From an uncultured Oscillospiraceae bacterium (GTDB taxonomy: Bacteria > Bacillota > Clostridia > Oscillospirales > Acutalibacteraceae), in NCBI GenBank assembly GCA_958354085.1, contig CATWUX010000037.1:1-18083 (forward strand): DNA of 18,083 nucleotides. Direction: 5' to 3'. The translations under genes and the position numbers were made by a program. Of the stretch, positions 5,240 through 12,156 are shown in pieces. The notes below the pieces were generated by a model. The model was given only the letters and a program-made list of their open reading frames with translations, searched no databases and was not told where the DNA came from. Positions within the stretch are counted from its first letter, which is position 1. Each line of letters begins with the position of its first letter.

Positions 5240-7027
5240 ATGTATCGTTCACACGTATTGGTCTGCGGCGGTACCGGCTGTACATCCTCCCATAGCCAGC
5301 AAATCATTGAAGCGCTGGAAAGAGAGATCGCAGCAAACGGACTCGCCGAAGAAGTCAAGGTCGTCAAAACCGGCTGCTTCGGACTTTGTGCACTCGGCCC
5401 CATCATGGTCGTTTATCCCGAAGGCGCGTTCTATTCCCGGATGACGGTGGAGGATGTGCCGGAAATCGTGTCCGAGCATCTGCTCAAGGGGCGCATCGTC
5501 ACCCGTCTGCTGTACGATGAGACCGTCGGCAAGGATGAGATCAAGTCGCTCAACGAAACCGATTTCTATAAGAAACAGGTCCGCGTGGCGCTGCGCAACT
5601 GCGGCGTTATCAACCCGGAATCTCTCGACGAATACATCGCCTGCGACGGTTATCAGGCGCTGGCAAAGTGCCTGACCGAGTACACGCCCGAACAGGTCAT
5701 CCAGATCGTGACCGACTCCGGTCTGCGCGGCCGCGGCGGCGGCGGATTCCCGACCGGCCGCAAATGGGCGCTGACCGCGCCTAACAAGGCTCCGCAGAAG
5801 TATGTCGTTTGCAACGCCGACGAAGGCGATCCGGGCGCGTTCATGGATCGTTCCGTGCTGGAAGGCGACCCCCACTGCCTGGTCGAGGCTATGGCGATCG
5901 CCGGTTATGCGATCGGCGCGACCAAGGGCTTTGTTTATGTCCGTGCCGAGTACCCGATCGCTGTCCGCCGCTTGCAGATCGCCATCGACGAAGCGCGCGA
6001 GGCCGGTCTGTTGGGTAAAGATATCTTTGGCTCCGGCTTTGACTTTGATATGGAGATCCGTCTGGGCGCCGGCGCGTTCGTGTGCGGTGAGGAAACCGCG
6101 CTGATGACCTCCATCGAAGGCAATCGCGGCGAGCCCCGTCCGCGTCCGCCGTATCCGGCTGTCAAGGGCCTGTACGGCATGCCCACCGTCGAAAACAACG
6201 TGGAAACCTTCGCCAATATTCCGCAGATCATCCTGCGCGGTGCTGAGTGGTTCGCCTCCATGGGTACGGAAAAATCCAAGGGTACCAAGGTGTTCGCGTT
6301 GGGCGGCAAGATTAAACATACCGGTCTGGTCGAGATCCCGATGGGCACCACTCTGCGTGAGATCGTCGAAGAAATCGGCGGCGGTATTCCCAACGGCAAG
6401 AAATTTAAAGCGGCGCAAACCGGCGGCCCGTCCGGCGGCTGCATCCCCGCTCACCTGATCGACACCGCAATCGACTACGACAACCTGATCGCTCTGGGCT
6501 GCATGATGGGTTCCGGCGGATTGATCGTTATGGACGAGGACACCTGTATGGTGGATATCGCGAAATTCTTCCTCGAATTCACGGTCGATGAGTCCTGCGG
6601 CAAATGCACCCCCTGCCGTGTCGGTACCAAACGCCTGCTCGAGATGCTGGACAAGATCACGAAGGGCAACGGCACGCTGGAGGATCTCGACGACATGGAA
6701 GCGCTGTGCCACTACATCAAAGCAAACTCCCTCTGCGGTCTGGGCCAAACGGCTCCGAACCCGGTTCTGTCCACACTCCACTTCTTCCGCGACGAATATG
6801 TTGCCCACGTGGTGGACAAAAAATGCCCCGCCGGCGTGTGCAAATCGCTGCTGCATTATGAGGTCGATCCCGATAAGTGCAAAGGCTGTACGGCCTGCGC
6901 CCGTGTATGCCCGGTGGGCGCGATCTCCGGCGCAGTCAAAACGGCACATTCCATCGACGTCAACGCTTGCATCAAGTGCGGCGCGTGCATGGAAAAATGC
7001 CGCTTCGGCGCGATCGTGAAGAAATAA
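5240..7027 (+). CDS. hydB: electron-bifurcating [FeFe] hydrogenase, beta subunit (NuoF-like, FMN/NADH)
   Basis: A 595-aa flavoprotein that binds NAD(H) and is the site of flavin chemistry in HydABC. Domains in order: N-terminal thioredoxin-like [2Fe-2S] domain (Cys9, Cys14, Cys46, Cys50). Then the NuoF core with the NADH/FMN motifs GLRGRGGGGFPTGRKW (161-176), CNADEGDPGAFMDR (191-204) and GAGAFVCGEETALMTSIEG (276-294). Then an SLBB segment, and a [4Fe-4S] site ESCGKCTPC plus SLCG (Cys453, Cys456, Cys459, Cys499). Last comes a C-terminal two-cluster ferredoxin domain (Cys547/550/553/557 and Cys577/580/583/587). The full set matches HydB/HndC of bifurcating enzymes; the C-terminal ferredoxin domain separates it from complex I NuoF. 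The start follows AGGAGGT by 9 nt. The next gene starts 18 nt after its stop. Confidence 0.97.
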   Translation: MYRSHVLVCGGTGCTSSHSQQIIEALEREIAANGLAEEVKVVKTGCFGLCALGPIMVVYPEGAFYSRMTVEDVPEIVSEHLLKGRIVTRLLYDETVGKDEIKSLNETDFYKKQVRVALRNCGVINPESLDEYIACDGYQALAKCLTEYTPEQVIQIVTDSGLRGRGGGGFPTGRKWALTAPNKAPQKYVVCNADEGDPGAFMDRSVLEGDPHCLVEAMAIAGYAIGATKGFVYVRAEYPIAVRRLQIAIDEAREAGLLGKDIFGSGFDFDMEIRLGAGAFVCGEETALMTSIEGNRGEPRPRPPYPAVKGLYGMPTVENNVETFANIPQIILRGAEWFASMGTEKSKGTKVFALGGKIKHTGLVEIPMGTTLREIVEEIGGGIPNGKKFKAAQTGGPSGGCIPAHLIDTAIDYDNLIALGCMMGSGGLIVMDEDTCMVDIAKFFLEFTVDESCGKCTPCRVGTKRLLEMLDKITKGNGTLEDLDDMEALCHYIKANSLCGLGQTAPNPVLSTLHFFRDEYVAHVVDKKCPAGVCKSLLHYEVDPDKCKGCTACARVCPVGAISGAVKTAHSIDVNACIKCGACMEKCRFGAIVKK

Positions 7028-7035
7028 GAAGGGAG
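7028..7035 (+). promoter_or_regulatory. ribosome binding site deciding the hydA start
   Basis: GAAGGGAG immediately follows the hydB stop. It is one base from the ATG at 7037, too close to use it, and 10 nt from the ATG at 7046, which is therefore the preferred start. Confidence 0.65.
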
Positions 7036-7045
7036 TATGCTGAAC

Positions 7046-8788
7046 ATGGAAATGGTAAATGTAAAAATTAACGGAATTGCTGTCAGCGTACCCAAGGGTT
7101 CCACAATCCTGGAAGCTGCCCGCTATGCCGGCGTGGAAATTCCCACGCTGTGCTTTCTGAAAGACATCAACGAGATCGGCGCCTGCCGTATCTGCGTGGT
7201 GGAAGCGACCGGCGCGCGCGGCCTGGTGACCGCCTGCGTTTACCCCGTATCCGAGGGCATGGAAGTGCAGACCAACACCGCCAAGGTGCAGGCTGCGCGT
7301 AAAACCACGCTGGAGCTGCTTCTCTCTACCCACGAGAAAAAGTGCCTGTCCTGCGTGCGTTCGGGCAACTGCGAACTGCAGAAAATGTGCAAGGACTACG
7401 GCGTGGAAGACAACGGCAAATACGACGGCTTCCGCCCGCACTATGAGCTGGATACCTCCTGTGCGCATCTGGTGCGGGACAACAACAAATGCATCCTGTG
7501 CCGCCGCTGTGTTGCCGCCTGCAAACAGCAGTATGTCTCGGTCATCGGCGCAAACGACCGCGGTATCGATACCCATATCGGTACGCCGTTCGAGAAGCCG
7601 CTGGCGGAAGTACCCTGCATCTCCTGCGGCCAGTGCATCGTGGCCTGCCCGACCGGCGCACTGACCGAAAAAGACGATACCGACAAGGTTTGGGCGGCGC
7701 TCGCCGATCCCACCAAGCACGTGGTCGTCACCACCGCCCCCTCCATCCGCGCCACCCTCGGCGAATGCTTTGGTATGCCGATCGGTACCAACGTGGAAGG
7801 CAAGATGGTCGCAGCGCTGCGCCGTCTGGGCTTTGACAAAGTGTTCGACACCGACTTCGGCGCCGACCTCACCATCGTGGAAGAAGCCAACGAGTTCGTG
7901 GATCGCTTGAAAAACGGCGGCGTGCTGCCGATGATCACCTCCTGCTCGCCCGGCTGGGTCAAATTTGCCGAGTATTATTATCCGGATCAGCTGGCGCACC
8001 TGTCCACCTGCAAATCGCCTCAACAGATGAGCGGCGCGGTCATCAAGACCTACTATGCGGAAAAGATGGGCATTGATCCGAAAGACATCGTCAACGTATC
8101 CATCATGCCCTGCACCGCGAAGAAATTCGAAGCGGGCCGCGAGGATCAGTCCGCTGCCGGCGTGCCGGACATTGATATTGTCCTGACCACCCGTGAGCTG
8201 GGCCGCATGATCGAACGCGCGGGCCTGAAATTCCAATTCCTGCCGGATGAAGAGTTCGATTCCCCGCTCGGCGACGATACCGGCGCGGCGGTTATTTTCG
8301 GTGCAACCGGCGGCGTGATGGAAGCGGCGCTGCGCACCGCGAACGACTGGCTGACCGGCAAGGACAACGAGGCCGTGGAATTCCACGAGGTTCGCGGCAC
8401 CGACAGCATCAAGGAAGCTACCTATAACATCGCCGGCACCGAGATCAAGGTCGCGGTGGCGAGCGGCGCAGCCAGCGCAAACTATATCATGAGCTGCATC
8501 AAGGACGGCACGGCTCCGTGGCACTTCGTGGAGATCATGTGCTGCCCCGGCGGCTGCGTCAACGGCGGCGGCCAGCCGATCCAGCCGGCTTCCGTGCGCA
8601 ATGTGTACGACCTGAAGGCCATGCGTGCCAAAGCGCTGTATGATCAGGATGCGTCCATGGCGCTGCGCAAATCCCACGAGTCTCCGGTGATCAAGAAGCT
8701 GTATGAAGAGCATTTCGACGGCTTCGGCGGTCACAAGGCGCACCATGCGCTGCACACCAGCTACGTGGCGCGTAAAAAATTCCAATAA
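7046..8788 (+). CDS. hydA: electron-bifurcating [FeFe] hydrogenase, catalytic alpha subunit (group A3 type)
   Basis: A 580-aa catalytic subunit that reduces protons or oxidises H2 at the H-cluster. Residue numbers are from the ATG at 7046. Domains in order: [2Fe-2S] plant-type ferredoxin (Cys36, Cys47, Cys50, Cys64); His-Cys3 [4Fe-4S] site (His96, Cys100, Cys103, Cys109); two-cluster ferredoxin (Cys149/152/155/159 and Cys191/194/197/201); H-cluster domain from about 225; small-subunit-like tail (KSHESPVIKKLYEEHF). H-cluster loops: L1 TSCSPGW (298-304), L2 MPCTAKKFE (354-362), L3 EIMCCPGGCVNGGGQP (496-511). L1 has Ser where the well-studied TSCCPGW enzymes have the ligand Cys, and L3 has an added Cys499; see findings. 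Its place after hydC and hydB, and its HydA-type modular layout, make the bifurcating role likely, though not proven by sequence. No HydE/F/G maturases are encoded here. Confidence 0.96.
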   Translation: MEMVNVKINGIAVSVPKGSTILEAARYAGVEIPTLCFLKDINEIGACRICVVEATGARGLVTACVYPVSEGMEVQTNTAKVQAARKTTLELLLSTHEKKCLSCVRSGNCELQKMCKDYGVEDNGKYDGFRPHYELDTSCAHLVRDNNKCILCRRCVAACKQQYVSVIGANDRGIDTHIGTPFEKPLAEVPCISCGQCIVACPTGALTEKDDTDKVWAALADPTKHVVVTTAPSIRATLGECFGMPIGTNVEGKMVAALRRLGFDKVFDTDFGADLTIVEEANEFVDRLKNGGVLPMITSCSPGWVKFAEYYYPDQLAHLSTCKSPQQMSGAVIKTYYAEKMGIDPKDIVNVSIMPCTAKKFEAGREDQSAAGVPDIDIVLTTRELGRMIERAGLKFQFLPDEEFDSPLGDDTGAAVIFGATGGVMEAALRTANDWLTGKDNEAVEFHEVRGTDSIKEATYNIAGTEIKVAVASGAASANYIMSCIKDGTAPWHFVEIMCCPGGCVNGGGQPIQPASVRNVYDLKAMRAKALYDQDASMALRKSHESPVIKKLYEEHFDGFGGHKAHHALHTSYVARKKFQ

Positions 8789-8806
8789 TCCCTTTGTGGG
8801 AATTTT

Positions 8807-8844
8807 CTGTGCCCTGAGCATCCCGCTCAGGGCACAGTTTTTTC
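8807..8844 (+). terminator. intrinsic terminator after hydA
   Basis: A perfect 12-13-bp GC-rich stem (CTGTGCCCTGAG, 8807-8818, with 8826-8837), loop of five to seven bases, then six T. Ends the bifurcating hydrogenase operon. Confidence 0.95.
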
Positions 8845-8923
8845 CCTCGTGCGCAAAGCACAAGGGCAGGATGCTCGATCGATTGCTATGCTTTTCTCCG
8901 CATACCCCTATCCGATTTTCGCA

Positions 8924-8953
8924 TTACCGAAGCGACAAAACATTTGTTAAAAT
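8924..8953 (+). promoter_or_regulatory. candidate promoter of the sensory hydrogenase operon
   Basis: An extended -10 TGT-TAAAAT (hexamer 8948-8953) with a weak -35 TTACCG at 8924-8929, spacing 18. The -10 lies inside the Rex-like operator, so a bound Rex would exclude RNA polymerase. Confidence 0.5.
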
Positions 8954-8961
8954 ATTAACAT
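8944..8961 (+). promoter_or_regulatory. Rex operator upstream of the sensory hydrogenase operon
   Basis: TTGTTAAAATATTAACAT: 7-bp arms around an AT centre, with only the final base differing from the TTGTTAAnnnnTTAACAA form of the Rex consensus. It closely resembles the operator at 3638-3655, so both hydrogenase operons look co-regulated by NADH/NAD+. It overlaps the candidate -10 and lies 26 nt before the first start codon. Confidence 0.85.
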
Positions 8962-8987
8962 AGTGAACATACAAGGAGGAATCCCTT

Positions 8988-9227
8988 ATGAAAATCACGG
9001 TATGTATCGGCAGCTCCTGCCATTTGAAGGGCTCGCGTCAGGTCGTCGGCGAGCTTCAAACGCAAATTGCCGCGCACCATCTGGAAGATAAAGTGGAACT
9101 GATCGGCACCTTTTGCATGGGCAATTGTCAAAACGGCGTATCGGTGAAGGTCGACGGCGAGTTGTTTTCCGTCAGCCCGGAAACCGCACAGAGCTTTTTT
9201 GAAACGCAGGTGCTTGCGAAGCTGTAA
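8988..9227 (+). CDS. small thioredoxin-like [2Fe-2S] ferredoxin
   Basis: A 79-aa protein that is essentially only the NuoE C-terminal domain. It begins MKITVCIGSSCHLKGS and has the four cluster cysteines in NuoE spacing: Cys6 and Cys11 (CxxxxC), Cys43 and Cys47 (CxxxC). It lacks the NuoE helical N-terminus and so cannot dock in the same way as HydC. The ATG is 7 nt after AAGGAGGA and directly behind the Rex operator; it is the first gene of the sensory hydrogenase operon, 65 nt before hydS. It is probably an electron carrier or redox partner for HydS or for the group B hydrogenase. The partner is inferred from position only. Confidence 0.88.
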   Translation: MKITVCIGSSCHLKGSRQVVGELQTQIAAHHLEDKVELIGTFCMGNCQNGVSVKVDGELFSVSPETAQSFFETQVLAKL

Positions 9228-9292
9228 TTGTCTGTAAACCGCAGCAGCCGGTTTGCGCACTTTTTCATCACTGGAAAGGAAGAGACGGCGTT

Positions 9293-10978
9293 ATGACCGA
9301 GTTTTTGAAACTGAAAAAGTCCAATTGTAAAAATTGTTATAAATGTATCCGTCATTGCCCGGTAAAATCCATCCGCTTTTCGGCCGGTCAGGCACATATC
9401 GTGAACGACGAATGTATTCTGTGCGGACAATGCTTTGTCGTGTGCCCGCAAAATGCCAAAGAAATCGTGGACGATACGGAAAGAATTCGCGTGCTGCTGG
9501 ACGGCGACGCGCCGGTGGTGGTCAGCCTTGCCCCCTCATTCATCGCCAATTATCCCGGCATGGACATCGCCTCGATGGAAACGGCTCTGAAGCAGCTCGG
9601 CTTTACCGCCGTAGAAGAAACCGCGCTCGGCGCCACACTGGTGAAAAAAGAGTACGAGCAAATGCTGAAGGACGCACGGCAGGACGTCGTCATCTCGTCT
9701 TGCTGCCACACCATCAATCTGCTAATCCAAAAGCACTTCCCCCATGCGCTGAAATATCTGGCGGACGTTGTTTCGCCCATGCAGGCGCATTGTTTGGATC
9801 TCAAGCGGCGGTATCCCGGCGCCAAAACCGTATTCATCGGGCCGTGCATTTCGAAAAAAGACGAAGCCGAACGGTATCCCGACGCGGTGGACGGCGTACT
9901 GACCTTTGAAGAGCTGTCCGGCTGGCTGGAAGCCGAACAGATCACCCTCACCCCGCCCGCGCAGCCGCTTCACGAGGAGGAAAGCCGCGCGCGCTTTTTC
10001 CCCACCACCGGCGGCATTCTCAAAACCATGGTGTGCGACCAGCCGGATATCACCTATATGGCCGTGGACGGCGTGGAAAATTGTATCGCGATTCTCAAGG
10101 AGATGGAAAGCGGCACGCTGTCCCACTGCTTCATTGAAATGTCCGCGTGCGTGGGCAGCTGTATCGGCGGACCGGCTATGGCGAAAGCACAGCGCTCTCC
10201 CGTTAAGGATTACCAGCAGATCGCGTCCTTTGCGGGGAAAAAAGATTTTGTCGTCCAACCGCTGCCCACGGACGGCGCCATGAAAAAGAACCACCCGTAT
10301 CTGGGCGTCGCCAGCCATATGCCCGGCCCGAAGGATATCGAAGCGATCCTGCGCCAGATGGGCAAGACCAAGCCGGAGCACGAGCTGAACTGCGGCTCCT
10401 GCGGCTATAACACCTGCCGGGAAAAGGCCATCGCCGTCTATCAGGGCAAGGCGGATCTCTCCATGTGCCTGCCCTTCCTGAAAGATAAAGCCGAAAGCTT
10501 TTCCGACAATATCATCCGCCATACCCCCAACGGCATTATCGTGCTCAACGAGGATCTGGAGGTTCAAAAAATCAATCAGGCGGCCTGCCATATCCTCAAC
10601 ATCCGCAGTGAGAGCGATGTACTGGGCGAGCCGGTGGTGCGGATCCTCGACCCGAAAGCCTTTCTGGACGTGCGGGACAGCGGCCGCAGCATCAGCAATC
10701 GCCGTATCTATCTGGCGGAATACAAAAAGTACGTGGAAAAAACCATCCTGTATGATCGCGACTACCATATTTTGCTGTGCATCATGCGGGATGTCACCGA
10801 TGAGGAAACCGAACGCGAGAAACGCGAATCCATCCAGCAGCACACGATAGACATCGCCGACAAGGTCGTCGAAAAACAAATGCGCGTGGTGCAGGAGATC
10901 GCGTCGCTGCTGGGCGAGACCGCCGCGGAGACCAAAATCGCGCTGACCAAGCTGAAGGAGTCGATCGCGGATGAATAA
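9293..10978 (+). CDS. hydS: sensory [FeFe] hydrogenase with PAS domain (group C)
   Basis: A 561-aa protein like HydS, the putative H2-sensing [FeFe] hydrogenase described in Ruminococcus albus and Thermotoga. Domains in order: two-cluster ferredoxin (Cys12/15/18/22 and Cys41/44/47/51); H-cluster domain (about 73-325); a four-Cys [4Fe-4S] motif NCGSCGYNTC...C (Cys367, Cys370, Cys375, Cys392); PAS domain (about 400-500, starting DNIIRHTPNGIIVLNEDLEV); a C-terminal helical, coiled-coil-like segment (about 503-561). H-cluster loops diverge from catalytic enzymes: L1 SSCCHTIN (135-142), L2 GPCISKKDEA (183-192), L3 EMSACVGSCIGG (282-293). Inferred ligands are Cys138, Cys185, Cys286 and Cys290. The lack of a kinase or DNA-binding domain means the signal must go to another protein. 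The next gene, a phosphatase, overlaps it by 8 nt and is the obvious partner. Confidence 0.94.
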   Translation: MTEFLKLKKSNCKNCYKCIRHCPVKSIRFSAGQAHIVNDECILCGQCFVVCPQNAKEIVDDTERIRVLLDGDAPVVVSLAPSFIANYPGMDIASMETALKQLGFTAVEETALGATLVKKEYEQMLKDARQDVVISSCCHTINLLIQKHFPHALKYLADVVSPMQAHCLDLKRRYPGAKTVFIGPCISKKDEAERYPDAVDGVLTFEELSGWLEAEQITLTPPAQPLHEEESRARFFPTTGGILKTMVCDQPDITYMAVDGVENCIAILKEMESGTLSHCFIEMSACVGSCIGGPAMAKAQRSPVKDYQQIASFAGKKDFVVQPLPTDGAMKKNHPYLGVASHMPGPKDIEAILRQMGKTKPEHELNCGSCGYNTCREKAIAVYQGKADLSMCLPFLKDKAESFSDNIIRHTPNGIIVLNEDLEVQKINQAACHILNIRSESDVLGEPVVRILDPKAFLDVRDSGRSISNRRIYLAEYKKYVEKTILYDRDYHILLCIMRDVTDEETEREKRESIQQHTIDIADKVVEKQMRVVQEIASLLGETAAETKIALTKLKESIADE

Positions 10979-12143
10979 CCTGTGTGCCGATATCGGCTAC
11001 CGCAGCCTGAACAAGGACGGCGAACAGCTGTGCGGCGATCACGTGGACGTCGTGTATCAACACGACAATACCACCACGATCGTGCTTGCCGACGGACTGG
11101 GAAGCGGCGTCAAAGCCAGCATTCTGTCCACGCTTACCTCCAAAATCATTTCCACCATGGTCGCGGAGGGCATGGATATCGAAGACTGCGTCGCCACCAT
11201 CGCCGCCACCCTGCCGGTCTGCTCTGTACGCGGCGTCGCCTATTCCACCTTTACCATCCTGCGGATCATCGACAATGAAGAAGCCGAACTGATACAATAC
11301 GATAACCCGCAGGTCATTTTGCTGCGCGATGGCAAGAATTTTGAAATCCCCCACACCGTCACGGAAATCGGCGGGAAAACCATTTATCGTTCCCGTATAT
11401 CGCTGCGGGAAAACGATATTTTCATCGCCATGAGCGATGGCGCGATCCACGCCGGCGTGGGAGAAAGCCTGAATTTCGGCTGGCAGCGCCCGGACATCAT
11501 TTCGTTTATGGAAACGCTCTATGATGTCGGCTTTACCGCCAAAACGCTTACGACCATTTTGCTGGATGAATGCAACCGCCTTTACGGCGGTAAGCCGGGC
11601 GACGACACGACGGTCTGCACCGTGCGTATCCGCAAACGGGAGCCGATGAACCTCATCATCGGCCCGCCCGCCAACCGCGATGACGCGAACAAGATGATGG
11701 CGCTGTTCTTTTCCAAAGAGGGCAAGCACATCGTCTGCGGCGGCACGACCTCGACCATTGCCGCGGAATATCTGCACAAGCCCCTGCGCCCGCAGCTGGA
11801 CTTTGTGGATCCGGAAATCCCGCCGATCGCCGTCATCGAGGGCGTGGATCTGGTCACGGAGGGCGTCATCACCATCAACAAGGTGCTGCTCTATGCGCAG
11901 AACTATCTGGAAGACAACGAATCCTACACCCAGTGGAGCTATAAAAAGGACGGCGCATCCCAGATTGCCCGCCTGCTGTTCGAGGAAGCCACCGATATCA
12001 ATTTCTACGTGGGGCGGGCAGTCAATCCCGCGCACCAGAACCCGGATCTGCCGATCCACTTCAACATCAAGATGCGTCTGGTGGAGGAGTTAGCCGAGTG
12101 CCTGAAGGCGATGGGCAAGCGCATCAAGGTCAGCTATTTCTAA
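10971..12143 (+). CDS. SpoIIE/PP2C-type serine phosphatase with unassigned C-terminal domain
   Basis: A 390-aa cytosolic protein. Residues 1 to about 222 form a PP2C-like (SpoIIE) phosphatase domain with its metal-binding acidic motifs in order: GDHV (Asp23), LADGLGSG (Asp41), MSDGAIHAG (Asp156) and GKPGDDTTV (Asp211, Asp212). Such enzymes remove phosphate from Ser/Thr of regulatory proteins, using Mn2+/Mg2+. Residues about 225-390, from MNLIIGPPANRDDANKMM to the end, form a second conserved-looking domain that I do not recognise. It has no transmembrane or extra receptor segment. The start codon lies inside the end of hydS (8-nt overlap, AAGGAG 10 nt upstream), implying coupled translation and a paired function with HydS. 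The phosphorylated target is not encoded in the window. Confidence 0.92.
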   Translation: MNNLCADIGYRSLNKDGEQLCGDHVDVVYQHDNTTTIVLADGLGSGVKASILSTLTSKIISTMVAEGMDIEDCVATIAATLPVCSVRGVAYSTFTILRIIDNEEAELIQYDNPQVILLRDGKNFEIPHTVTEIGGKTIYRSRISLRENDIFIAMSDGAIHAGVGESLNFGWQRPDIISFMETLYDVGFTAKTLTTILLDECNRLYGGKPGDDTTVCTVRIRKREPMNLIIGPPANRDDANKMMALFFSKEGKHIVCGGTTSTIAAEYLHKPLRPQLDFVDPEIPPIAVIEGVDLVTEGVITINKVLLYAQNYLEDNESYTQWSYKKDGASQIARLLFEEATDINFYVGRAVNPAHQNPDLPIHFNIKMRLVEELAECLKAMGKRIKVSYF

Positions 12144-12156
12144 GGAGGAATCCGTC

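Noticed and set aside
5249..8863. A 1204-codon open frame on the minus strand across hydB and hydA
   Set aside because: It is antisense to two genes with complete, well-known motifs. Its product is rich in His, Arg, Ala and Asp, the usual mirror of GC-rich coding sequence, with no recognisable domain.
9236..9254. Small hairpin (AAACCG / CGGTTT) between the 79-aa gene and hydS
   Set aside because: Six-base stem, and the T run begins several bases after it, so it is not a convincing terminator or attenuator.
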